Source: Blepharisma japonicum (taxonomy: Eukaryota; Ciliophora; Heterotrichea; Heterotrichida; Blepharismidae). Taken from it: a stretch of 64,000 nucleotides of DNA. Numbering within the stretch: the stretch's first letter is position 1; each line of letters starts with the position of its first letter. Below the pieces are notes generated by a model. It worked only from the letters and a program-made list of their open reading frames with translations, was not told the origin of the DNA and ran no database searches. A program made the translations under genes and the position numbers. The stretch is from positions 62,001-126,000 of the forward strand of contig CATKHK010000031.1 of NCBI GenBank assembly GCA_949751835.1. The letters are read 5' to 3'. Shown piece after piece: positions 22,101 through 34,400 of the stretch.

Positions 22101-25100
22101 TGCATTTTCCTGGGCCAAACCCAGTGCAGAGAGAACATAATTGATCATCACAGAGATTGCAGTCATAAGGTCTAACACATCCATTAGCGCATGAGCTGCA
22201 GCTCTTATAATTGTTCGTATCTTTAAAAGATGTAATGTAGCATGCTCATAAGCATGAAGCTCCCTGCCCTGATCCGCAAAATGAAAAGCTATTATAGATT
22301 GTAGAAAATGACGAAAATGGGACATTTCACAGCTGGAAATAATAGATAAATCCAACGAACCCAGAGTTGCTGCTTTTTCCTATTTGCAGATTCGTTAAGG
22401 CTAAGTCTCGAAAAATTTTATTTGCAAAAATGGCTCCACTAGCATAAACTCCACCGAGGTAAAGATAAAGGTTAGAGGCACCTGATTGATAGTTAACAAT
22501 AAATGAAAAATAAGTCCATCCACTAAATGTTGATGTTGATAATACATGACTTTCTGTTCCTTGTTGAGTATTTTCAATTGTTAAAGACACTGATCCTATT
22601 GATCCTACTATAAGTCTTGATTGCTTTTCTAGCAAATCTCCATTAATAACGGTATAAAATCATAATCCCATTGAAAAACCGTAAGAAAGATAAACAGGCG
22701 TTGAAGATGTTAAATACATATTTCCATTAAAATAGAGCCCTCTATTATATGCAGGAATGGGATCATAAGATTCAGGAGCATTAAATGGCTGATATGTAGT
22801 GTCTGACGTGCCAGTTATGAAGATTCCATATGCCCCACTAAAATCAACATCAAATGACTGGTCAATTACTGGGTTATTAGATGCTGTAGAACAAGCATAA
22901 TCGTAACCATAAGGGCAATCATTTAAGCATATGTTTCCTATTAATTTTTGGCTAGAAGAAGCGCAGGCAGTGCATGCAAAGCTGCTGTTTTGAATGCACA
23001 CAGAGCACAGTGCGTCGCAAGGCTCACAACTTGTTGTATAGGCTTGCCAATAATAATTTGCTTTGCATTGGCATCCTCCAGATCCATCACTTTCTGCATT
23101 TGGAATGCAGCTGGCGCATGGTCCTGAAAATGTTGTACAATTATAACACTGTTTTGTTTTGCAAAGCCCACAAGTGTCTGCAAATCTACATCCTTTGCAG
23201 GTTCCCGTTCCTAAACAGTTGGAGCAAGAGGATGTATCTCTGAATGTCGTTATTGAGCAACTATCAAAGCAATTTAAGTCGCCTGGACATTGAGTGCATG
23301 GCTGGGTGCAGCCAGAGGTTTTAAAATCAGAGTAATAAAGACTTTCAGTGTTAAATACACTCAAACTATATAAAAATCCAGTAAAGCCATTATTTAAGGT
23401 CGATTTAGTTCCAATATAAAGTGTGCCAGCGGCTAAATCTTGATAAAAAGCAAGGGTTGAAGATGTAGCCATAGTTGAGCTCGCTGCATTGCAATATGAG
23501 TTTATTGTGTATGTACCGCTTGTGTCTACTTTTCCTGTAAAGGCAACAAAATTTCAGCTGCTTGGCATAATGCTACTTGATATGGTTGCAGATAATGTAG
23601 AATTATCACTCAAAATAAGAGAAAACTTGGGCGATAACGTCCCGCTCAAAGTTTCTAGACAAAAAATTTCACTTCCAGACAAAATTCTTGACATAATCGT
23701 TCCAGCTGAATTTATATTTACCCATATAGAAACAGAAAAATATGGGCCAATTATCATACCTGTAGAAAGATAAGTAGTGCCATTAAAATAGTAGCCTCTT
23801 AGGTATGCTGGATATGGATCCCCGGAATCATAATTAGGGTATTTATTTGAAGAATCAGATCCTACTTTGATCCCTTCTATTTGGCCAAGCTCTATTTTAT
23901 CATAAAAAGTTATGTTAAATTCAAGTGTTGAAACGAAGTAGCAAATACGATTATCATAATTTCCAAAGTATCCTGCAGGGCAATTGAGAAGACATATGGT
24001 ATTATATAAGTAATAGCCTAAATTGCAAGAAGTGCAAGAATTATAAGCTATGTTTGTGCAACCCTGGCATCCATTATAGCAAGGAGTGCATGAAGGCGTA
24101 CCAGTTAGGTTCTGATAAGTTCCAGAGTTGCAAGTACATGGAGAACCAGAAGCATTAGGAACGCATGAAGCGCAAGTTCCTGATGAAAATGATGTGCATA
24201 AGCATAAAGTATCCTGGCATAAATTGCAAGAGTTTCCATTAATGCAGCCATTTGTGCATGAGGATAAGCAATTCAAATTGCTGGATCCATCAAAGTAATA
24301 CAAATAGTCACATGGCCACAAAACTGTGACTGATAAATTTGTTAAAGTGCCAATACTAGAATATGCTGAAAAATCACTAATAGCTGTTTGCCATAGCAAA
24401 AAATAAGCGATATATCCTTTATATCCTGTTGGTCCTGTGCCAAGATATAGTGCTCCTGCTGGCAATCTAAATACAGCATTTTCATTTGTTGATCCCACTC
24501 CAGAATTATTATTAATATAAGGCTTAATAGTAGTAACTTTATTTGCAAACTGAACTGAATAAGAAATAAGCGACCAGACTGAACTTATAGAGCAAGAAAG
24601 TACACCGCTTATGATTGTTCCATCCCACTTTTCTAAGCTAAATGTCATCGTTCCAGTGGCATCAATATAAAATTTATTTAAGGCATGGCTTATCATCGTT
24701 CCACTCATCGGATAAACTCACATACTAATAGTTCAAGTATGAGAGAGAGCTATAGCCCCACTCAAATATTGACTAGTATTAAAATAGAGACCTCTGTTTT
24801 TTGCTGGAAATGGGTCAGCAGTTTCTGGAGAATTCCAATAGTTATAGCTCGAAGAATTACTACCTGTAATTCAAGCTGACCCATAGACTCCAGCAAATGG
24901 GCCTGTAAAGTCAGCTGTTATAACCTGTGTAGAAACATCTATGGAACTCTCAAGTCCATATGGAGTTGCATAAAGGCAAATCCCTCCAATAAGAACTTTT
25001 CCATTGCTGCATGCAGTATTTGACCAAGTTTGATTGCAGGCTGTCCCATAAATGTCGCAACATCCTGGAAGTATACCTGTCGAGCATGCAGTGCACATAG

Positions 25101-26115
25101 ATAAAGAATATCCAGAACAAGAACTGCAATCAGTTGTATAGCAATATCTGCAATCAGTACCTCTCACACACCAAGGCCATGCAGCACATCCTTGAGTGCA
25201 GCTTTGGCAAGAAGATCCATTTCAATATTGACTACTGCTGCATTCAATTTTAGTTGGCATCGCTGGCGAACTTAGGGTAGTATCAAATCTGACTTGGAGC
25301 CAATAAATAAAGCCGTTAAATGTGCTTAATCCATCTGAAGAACCAATAATTCATTTATAAGAATAAGATCATGGAAACCTTGCTTCTGTGCTTGTTGAGG
25401 TTGCACTAGAACCAACTCCATCAATATAAAAAGTCCCAATTACGTCACTGCATGTAGATTGCGAAAATACAATTGACAATTGCTGTCAATTTTGTGTATA
25501 ATAAGTACCATGAGTTCAAGTGACTATTATTCCATTCGCGTTTGAATCATAAATTTCCAGGGCAAATTTGTATACGCCAGTGCTGTCTGCATATACCCTT
25601 AAATATTGAATTGAGCTATAAACAACATTAAGAATTTCTCCATAGCCAAGGGGTTTAATTCATAAATTTATCGTAAAATAGAAAGCAGGGACATGGTATT
25701 GGTTGCTAGCTATTCTAGACGTTTTAGCGAAATAAAAACCACGATCAAGTGTTGGAAGAGGAGCTAATTGACTTGTGGAGCTATATGGAATTGAATTTGG
25801 ATTAGCAAATTGTTCAGTAGAATTGACCGAATTTGAAATGTATGTTGCAGATAAGTCTTGGACATTTGAGAAATCTAATGTAAATAAGATTGCAGCATCT
25901 CCACTCGGTGGTTTACATGAAAGAAAACCTGTCACTCTGTCAGAGTTATCAATAAATAATGAAGGGCATGCACCTAGGCAGAGTTTTGAGTCGGCCAAGT
26001 AATATGGATTGTTGCATCAGCATGCTCCGCCTGCGTTATAGCTATAATATGGGAAACAGGTCGAGTATACAAGTAAAACTTTTGCGAAATAAATTAAAGC
26101 AAAAGTCATTTGCAT
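16129..26115 (-). CDS. Giant polycystin-1-like receptor with LamG-like modules, REJ and GPS
   Basis: 3,328-aa surface protein; one frame without TAA or TAG from ATG 26113-26115 to TAA 16129-16131, crossing dozens of TGA codons (Trp), including three in a row at 21799-21807. Order of parts: signal peptide (about 1-20); six laminin-G/concanavalin-like modules, marked by AYxRGLYF near their start and IGKSSxSGFxGFI near their end, alternating with furin-like Cys-rich knots (to about residue 2060); an REJ-like region with the PKD-type turn SSYDPDG (to about 2900); a GPS motif at about 2945-2985 with CTY-x7-W, GC and CKCNHLSIFS, the site of autoproteolysis before Ser in HLS; then a membrane block whose first loop HDFISIFLPDSQFSHSSRV matches the polycystin-1 'H-x3-S-x-F-x-P-x-S-x3-R' motif. 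About five membrane helices are visible; no PLAT domain was seen. Likely a sensory or adhesion receptor of the cell surface or cilium (inference). Confidence 0.88.
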
Positions 26116-27105
26116 TTATAATAATTTTAAAGAAGGCATAGACCTTAATTGGATATTGCTACCATAAGAAAGGCTTATGAAACTAGATTCAACTAATTTT
26201 CATGTAAAAATTTATACCTAAGTAAAGAATAGTTTGACTTTCAGGCTCCTTATCTATAAGACAATTTTATTAATATTAGCAAGCATATTTATTCAGTATT
26301 CGTGGGAATGACTTAAAATTTATTATATATTATTACTAATCATTAATATTTAATATTAATTATATTGTTATAGTTCAATTCTGAAGGAATTTTTGTCTAT
26401 AATTAAAAATTATTGGATCAAAATAAGAAATTAGACAATTATTCATATAGCAGCATTATGATAAATAAAATATTTTTAAAATCTTTGACCTTTTCTAGCA
26501 AGAAAATTGTTTTACGCCCTTGGAGTGGGTTAGCCTCTCAATTTTATATTAAAAATGTTTTAATCCAAAATATTCCAATTGACAAAAATTTAAAAATAAC
26601 TCCATTCTGAAAATTTTATAGAGGGAAAAAAATTTTTTACAAGTTGAAAATTTGCTTTTCAAAATTTTAATCAATTTCTTCCATAAGTATTTTATTATTT
26701 AAATTAAAAACTGTTAAACTTAGCCTTTGCGAAATTATTTAATTCTTTCAAAATATATAAATAAAACCTAATAACGATTAATTTCAATATTATTCTCGTT
26801 ACTTACATTAAATATATATAAGAAGCAATATATAAAATTATATATCAATAAACTCTTTAATTACTCTCGGAGGATGGTTTTTTGCTCAAGATAAAGATTT
26901 TTCAAATGCTTTTGCTAGTTCAAGGAGCCCGAGACTAAGAATTTAATTTATATTTTTGGAAGTAAGCTTTCAAAATTTAATAAATTAGCTATTTTATATA
27001 ATAATTTATATAAACGGTTTAGATAGACAATTACTATCAATTTTAGCTGATCTTGAAATTTCAATAGAAATGTCATACTAAAATCTAAATATCTCTTAAC
27101 TAATT
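26116..27105. other. AT-rich spacer with a short hairpin island
   Basis: About 1 kb upstream of the giant gene. Mostly over 75% A+T. A slightly richer patch at 26873-26940 carries CTCTCGG near one end and CCGAGAC near the other, able to pair over six bases; its plus-strand frame also reads 25 codons to TAA. An open frame at 26413-26610 is low-complexity and lacks an ATG, so it is not counted. Confidence 0.45.
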
Positions 27106-27303
27106 ATGATTTTATCACTTCTTGAAATACCCATTCCTGTGGATTCTATCCGAAAGGTTGAAAGAATGGCTTCTTTAATTAAAGCAGATGGTAATTGAGT
27201 CTCTAATACACTCTGGATAAAATTTTTGTCAGTAAAAGTACTAAATAAGGGCAGAATGACTAAAAATAAATCCCAGAAATACGAATTGAGTGATTCCTAC
27301 TAA
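27106..27303 (+). CDS. Possible 65-aa small protein
   Basis: ATG 27106 to TAA 27301-27303, with one TGA read as Trp (ADGNWVSNTLW). The translation is mixed in composition (IPIPVDSIRKVERMASLIKADG) and does not look like random AT-rich sequence, but it has no signal peptide, membrane segment or motif I recognise. It sits in a gene-poor stretch between the two giant genes and could be a real small gene or the remains of a larger one. Confidence 0.3.
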
Positions 27304-27749
27304 TGATAAGACATATTGTCTTAAGTATGGCATCTGTATAATTATTGTATTTGTTAACCTGTGGTTTTGATTTTATAAAAGTCATTTTATTATAAAGGCA
27401 TAAATTAGGTACACAAAACTAGATTAGGCAAGCTAAATCTGATCGCACATGAAATCAGTTTTCAAATTAGAAAAATGTTTAATTTGAAAGATCGAGAAAA
27501 AAATACAATAATTCTGATAAAATTGAATAAATCTAGTAAGATAAGAGCTGATTTTTTTAGTGCATGAAGGAAATACAGTAATAAACCATCAAGAAAGTGG
27601 TGAGAATAAGCTGACTATTGAAGAATCAATATGTGGCTGGATTAAATAATGAGAAAGATGCAATACCTGAGACTAATAATGATATAATCGGCACAAATTC
27701 AAATATGGAAATGATGCTAGTGAGCTTTTTCAACTTATTAGGTACTTAA

Positions 27750-28259
27750 TTAGAGACAGGGCTAATTCTTTTATTTCATCCCTCATTTTCAGAAAGCAAG
27801 ATTTCATTAGCTGCTTTTTCATTGAGTCTTCAAATCATATTAGATGGAATTTTTATAGAAACTTATGGCTCTGGTGCTTCAGACTCCAAGGACTATGATC
27901 TTAATGGAATAACACTTCAGATTGCTTTTGCTTGCACAATGACAGTAGCTGCCAATTTATTGGCTAGCTCAATTGAATGGAAACTATTTAGAAATAATGA
28001 AAGAGTGTTTCCAGAATTTAATAAGAAAGCAATATCGAAAAAGAGTTTTGCTAGCCATACTATTTGTGTGATGATCGTTTTTGCTTGTGTTTTTGCGAGC
28101 TACTTAATTGCAGATAATATAAATGGAAATTCATCAAGGATCTGGATGATCATGATACTAATAGGGATCAATTAGATTTCGTTTTTGTTCAAGGCATCAA
28201 AATTTTGTTTAGCTTTTGGATTTTCAAGAAATCTATTAAATGAAAATGAAATAATATAA
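27750..28259 (+). pseudogene. Decayed polycystin-like membrane block
   Basis: Open stretch of 141 codons without a usable ATG (it begins just after an in-frame TAA), then TAG 28173-28175, then a further 27 codons to TAA. The start, ILLFHPSFSESKISLAAFS, followed by LQIILDGIFIETYG, has the same layout as the post-GPS membrane block of the two giant genes ('F-x-P-x-FS', hydrophobic helix, then G-x-F), and is followed by LQIAFACTMTVAANLLAS and two more hydrophobic helices. No GPS, REJ or Cys-rich part was found upstream; the preceding 250 bases contain only broken fragments. I read it as the remains of a third copy, lying on the opposite strand to both giant genes. A functional gene using unseen upstream exons is less likely but not excluded. 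Confidence 0.5.
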
Positions 28260-28446
28260 AAATGAGCATTTCATAATTTAGACTTAACTTTCTCTTATTT
28301 GAAAAATTAGAATTTGTTAATACTATTTGGAGCACAATGCTTATCATATTCATTATAAAAATCTTTATGGATAAGAAAGAAATAGAAAAGTGTAGACGCC
28401 AGAGTTAATATGCAGAATATTTTTAATCTGAAAGATTATTAGTTAG

Positions 28447-31400
28447 TTAAACTTTGACCGTAACTTCTTCGGGTGGAAAACTCTCCAAAATAAAATATCT
28501 GGCAATCATATAGATTGTTTGCATCACGAATATTTCAATTAAAATACCCCAAAGGAAGCAAACTGCCCAGTAGCCACTCCACTCATGGCAGAAAGTATAG
28601 CTAAGCATCACAATTCCAATTATAGAACCAATAATCAATGCAATTCCTAAAGTAGTTGCAAATGCAGGCCAATAAGGAGCTTTATTTCTATCGATACTAA
28701 AGGCAATAATTAGTAAAATTTCAATTGGAATAGTAATAGCAAGGGCCAAAATAGTGTAACCAAAGAACTTGGCTTGGTAATCACCAAATAGTGTCTCAGT
28801 AGACTCATCTGATCCAGAATTAATATCTTCAAACCCAAATAGTAATAAGCCTTCTAGTAGCAATTCAAAGATAAGCACAGTGATCAAAGTAAACAATCTG
28901 GTCCATCGAGAAAAGATTGGTCTGTAATAAACAATTCCAAATGTTAAGTGGCCTTCGAAAAGTGCCTGCAGCTCTGTTTTACTAAATTCCACAGTCTGAA
29001 TTTGAGGCTTCTCCACGACTCCTGCGACTTGGAACGCGAATGAATTTTCAGTCAAATCAATTTCCTGAGAATTTACAATGCCTCCAGATTTCTCAAAGTC
29101 TGAGCTCTCCTCTTCAGAATCCACAACCTCTTCTTCTCCTCTGCTTAACTCTACTTCTACTCCTCTGCTTAGCTCTACTTCTTCTCCTCTACTGCTTGGC
29201 TCAATTTGTTCTACTGGTATCGCATAGGAATTTTCAGTTAAATCGATTTCTCGTGATTCAATAACTCCTGAGCTTTCTTCGGATTCATCAACTACTTCTT
29301 CTCCTGATGAAATGCCAGGCGAGTTGTTTTCAGAATGTATATTCATTAGAGCCATTTCGGTTGGTCTTGACATGTGAATTGGTCTTGGTGAATTCATAGG
29401 AACTTTCTTGTGGGTCTGCTGGACTTCATGGTCTACTTTTTGAGATCTGTCAAATAAGACCATGATAGGACTCAAGATGATGAGCATGAACAAAGTAACG
29501 ACCAGGATGTAGATTGGAGCATAATTATCGCCGCATGATGAGCTTGGAACTCTGTATTTCGGAGGTGGATCTATTGCAGAGCCTGCTTCACCTAGCTTAA
29601 ACATGGAGAAATGATAAACTTCGAAAATAACACTTTCGCTATTTATTTCTATAACCTTGCAGCCATCTTCTTTTCAAGCTTTACTTGTTTCGTTATAGTA
29701 TAGGCAGCCCATCGTTGCACCTTCAGAAACATTTTTATTTATAGGAAGCTCAATCGTGACTGGGAAATCTGAGCTGGAGAATGGCTTATAAGTTTCATTA
29801 TCATAGTAGTTCATTGTATTGTCAGTATAATTGCCAGAGGTTGAGAAACTCAACGATATCACATCAGAATAATCATTGGATGAAGTATTGAAGTATAGAG
29901 CTCTCATATTCATGATGTCTGTAGATGTGTAATCCAGCTGGCTTGGAAGCGCAATAGCCATATTTGTCCCAAGTGTGATGTTTGAATTTTGCATGTCGGT
30001 CGGGAAATTCCTGTATTTGAATATTTTAGTTTGGTCTGTATTTTGAGTCCCATTGAGAGAAGTCTGATTTACAAGATCATCTTTAGTTGCAACTGAAGCC
30101 CAAGTAAGGACAAAATCATTTGCAGACATTACATAATCTTCTAGAGTTTGTTCAGAGTAGTCTGTAGTATTTCCATAGCTCATGAAACTGTCTGCAATTG
30201 AAACAAGCGTAATCATGTTGTCTTGACTAGGAGTTAGAGAAGAATAAGTTGTAAGGAGCCCATTAAGCCAGCTAATAAATTCTTTATAGAGACTTAAGGT
30301 CATCTGAGATTCCTGAGATGTCATAGAATAAAGTGCTCCCAAAACGCTGTCCAGCTCACTGCTTGTGAGATCATTTTGGCTAGACACATAGCTCTGCAAG
30401 TCGCTCCACATTCTTGTGAATAAATCACTTTCAATAGTTGCTGAACTGCAGTAGAGACTGATAGAAGATGGGATGTTATCTTCATCTAAAGTGCTGGCGA
30501 TGTAGGAATCCATTAAACTATCTTCAAGAAGTCTCTTATTAAACGCTTTAACTCTTCTAGTTTTGGTGTAATCTGAGCAAGTTCCTAGCTGGTCACAAAC
30601 GTGGGCAGTTAACTGATTTTTCCCCCAGAACAAATAGGTGCTGACTGAATTTGCTTCGGTTGCATATCCAAGTGTAAACACTTTGCCTCTCCAAATATCT
30701 TGGAATTGATATAAGATTGGTAAATCCTCCCCATCGCGATCATAACAGCCGTCAATTGAAAGTTTATAAGTGTCAATTAGAGCTGATCCATTATCGTCAT
30801 CAATATTTACTTGAAGATCACCTGTACATGCAGCACCTTGGTTTACTGAAATTGATAGCTGGATGGTTAAAGTAACACCTCCATCAGTTATACTGAGATC
30901 AAAGCCATATATAACGCCTTCAGAGAGGGTCAGTGATTGGAATCCAATTGTTGAAAGATAGTTAGGATAAAATGAAACAGAATTTCCAGATCGCTGAGTC
31001 CAAAGCAATACAGCAGTGAGAGAAGCAACAATGTTCGCAATATACTTATTGAATCTGTGGGGATTAAGTTTGAGAGTATCTGATAATATCCAAGCAGCGG
31101 TACTTGTATCCTTCTTTAAGACATTGAGATTTATAGTCAGACTTGAGCTCCTAGTATCTTTAGAAATAGTGCAAGTGATATCCCATGCAGCTCCTTTGAC
31201 CATTCTTGATTTTGGAATAGTCAAACTTGATGCAACTTCGTTGTCTAAAAGAGTTTTCGAATCACTTCCAGTACAAGTAGACCCATCTCCATTATTTACA
31301 CAAGTCCAGCTATAGCTTAGAGGAAGAGTAGAATCATCTGGATCATAAGAGCCATTTGCATCAACGGTATAGTCTTGGCTAGGAGAAATATCCCCACTAT

Positions 31401-34400
31401 TCTTTGACAACTTGATATATAGCTGAGATGCTGTGACTGTTATAGAAATGGTTGCATTTCCTGTTATCGAAACTCCGTAGCTGACTTGGGTTGCTGTAGC
31501 CATGAAGACGTATAAAGTGCTGCTAGCTGAGAGTGCATTCGCACTAATTGTCAGTTTGCTCGTAGTGCCGCCATTTGCAAGAATTGATGCAGAATCAATT
31601 TCTGGGCCACTCACATAGCTCCATTGCCAAGAGATTGAAGAAGTTAAGTCACCACAAACTGCTGATACTTTTGCTTTGAGAGTCTTGGAATTCGAAGCTT
31701 TCATTGAGACAGAGTTCCCTTGATCAAATGCTACAGTCAAAGAGTCACCTCCTTGGATTGTTGTGGTCAATGAGTCTGAATTGGAAAGACCAAGGGTATT
31801 TGTAATTTTGAGAGTTACCTTTAATGTTGTAGTCGTACTTGCGCTGAAGCTGCTTCTTTTGATATTGAGGCTGGAAGCAGTATTAGCAGCAATAGTTGAA
31901 GCCAACTCTGAGTTTGATGGAGAGATTTCTGCCGACCAAGTATAGACAAAGGTTGTTCCAAGAGAGCCTGTTGACTTTTCACTTGTATAAACTAAATCAT
32001 CTGAACTGCAAGAGACTGAAATACTTGCTGGACCACTGATTTTGGCTGTAGGAGCTGGGTTTGAAGTAGCGGTTGGAGTCACACTTAAAGGCTGATACTG
32101 CGTTGTGCACGGATCATCTGTAGCTTTAACTATATAGGTTCCGTCCAAATAGAGCAATGAGTCAGTTCTCTGAGTAAAGCCCACTCCTAACCCAATTCTT
32201 AACGTCTTTGAGTCTGCCCAAGAGCATGCCGGATTTGTTCCCAACTTTGCAAGGGAGTCACTAGTTATCACTTTTGAGCAGCTCGAGTCAAGAGTTGTAT
32301 CAATTTTGATATTAAAGTAGACATACAAATAAGCCCATGAGGCGCTGAAAGACGACTTTTTGATATCAGAGTTTGATAAGTATTTCTTGCATGTCACACA
32401 TTTATTATTAGTGAGGGTGTATCCTGAGTTACAGACACAAGATTTTGAGGCAGAATCATAAGCAGAGTTTGCAGTGCAAGAGCAAACATCTTTTGATAGT
32501 TCAGCATTTGTAATGCAAGCTGTGCAACTATTGCCATTGGATTCGCTGCAAGCAGTGCAAAGGTTATTACATACAGATGTGCAAGATCCTAGGCTATTCA
32601 AGCTGAATTGTGTGTCACATTGACACAAATTATCAGCACCAATTGATGCATGTTTCTTGCAGGTTAAACACTTTGATTGACTTTCACAAGTTTCACATAG
32701 ATCTGGACACTTAGTACATTTTCCATTAAGAGAGAAATAGCCTGTAAGACAAGCACAAGAAGCAGTTGAAGTTAAAGCTGCTTTTTCTACACAAGCAGTG
32801 CACAGCTTCTCTGAAGTGCAAGAAGAACATCTTTCAGGGCAATTAGTACATATTGAATTGGTAGTGTTATAATATTGAGCTGCTGGGCATGAGCACAATC
32901 CAGTTTTTGTTGCAAGAGTCATACCATCTTGGCATTTTGTGCAAAAAGTTGAACTGCTGCATTCTGTGCAAGGTAAACTGCATTTAAAGCATTGATTGCT
33001 TTTTTCGTACATTCCTGATTTACATACACATGTGCCTGGCTGACTTTCGTTAGCTATCATCAAGACATCTTTACACTCAGTGCATTGAGTTTCAGAAGAA
33101 CAGATAGCACAGTTATTACTACATGATTTACAAGCCTTTGAGACTATATCATAATAGTATCCGTCCTTACAAACACATTTAAGTGGACTATTAGGATCTT
33201 GGACCATAAGAATTGGGTCTATGCAAATCGTGCATTGGGTCTCACTGCAAGATGAGCAAAGATCTCCACAAGTGACCTTACAAGTATTTGTGCCTTGGTG
33301 GTATCAATAGCCATCTATGCATTTGCAATTAGTAGGATTACTTGTATCTTTTATAACGTTGACAATATTTTCACACGCAAAGCACTTCTCTGCGCTACAC
33401 CTATTGCACAAGCTCCCACAAGGCAAGCAATTTGTTCCTTGGGCATAAAATGCTCCAGAACATATACAAGATCCAGGGTCTGCAGGATCAATAGCCATTG
33501 TTTCTGAGTTTATGCACTCTAAACATTTGCTGTCGCTTTCACAGTTTTTACACAAAATTCCACAGTTTGTGCAAGCATGTAAATCTGTGTCGTAATATGA
33601 TCCTTCATAACATTTGCAATTAAATGGATCATTAGGGTCAAGAGCCATAGTTTGAGTATCCAAACACTCTGTGCAATGCATAGTGTCACAAGAAGAGCAA
33701 AGAGCCCCGCATGAGCTAGAGCATGAAGTTCCACAATCTTCACATTTCTTAGTCGCATAATTGTAGATATGCCCATCAGTACATTTGCAACCTTTTACGT
33801 TATCTGGGTCCTTTTCAATATTGTCTATGTTTTCACATGTAAGACATTGGTCTGAGTTACACGTGCTGCATAAAGTTCCACAAGCTAAACAGGTTGAATC
33901 TTTTAAGTAGTAGGAATCTTTGCAAGCACACTTACCAGAGCCTTCAGGGTCAGGAATCATAGTGGTAGGATCAGAGCATTGAGAGCAAGCTGTTTTACTG
34001 GAACAGAGAGTGCAGAGATCTTCACAATTTTTGCATGATTGCGAGATTGTGTCATAATAAGTAGATCCAGTACACACTGAAGAGCAGCTATTATCGCAAG
34101 CAACACAATCGTTTTCTTTAAATATTGAACCTTTTGGACAGGAGCAAGATGTGCTATCAGATATTTGGCTACCTTTGCAAACGCAATTTTTGTTGTTGAC
34201 TGCTGTATCAATCTTCATTCTGATTGGGTCAGCACATTGAGTGCATGCTCCAGTATCGAAATCGCATTGACTGCAGAAAGTACCACAGCTTACACAATTG
34301 CCATTATTAAACCAACCAGAGCTGCATGTGCATGAGTCAGCTTGCTTTTCCAAATTTCCAATACAGACGCAACTTAAATGATCATCAGAGAATGTCATTG

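Noticed and set aside
26413-26610. 65-codon plus-strand frame
   Set aside because: No ATG, simple AT-rich composition and no recognisable feature.
26873-26940. tRNA gene (possible UCA anticodon)
   Set aside because: Acceptor ends pair over six bases, but the D loop lacks GG, the anticodon stem does not pair and the T stem is not complementary.
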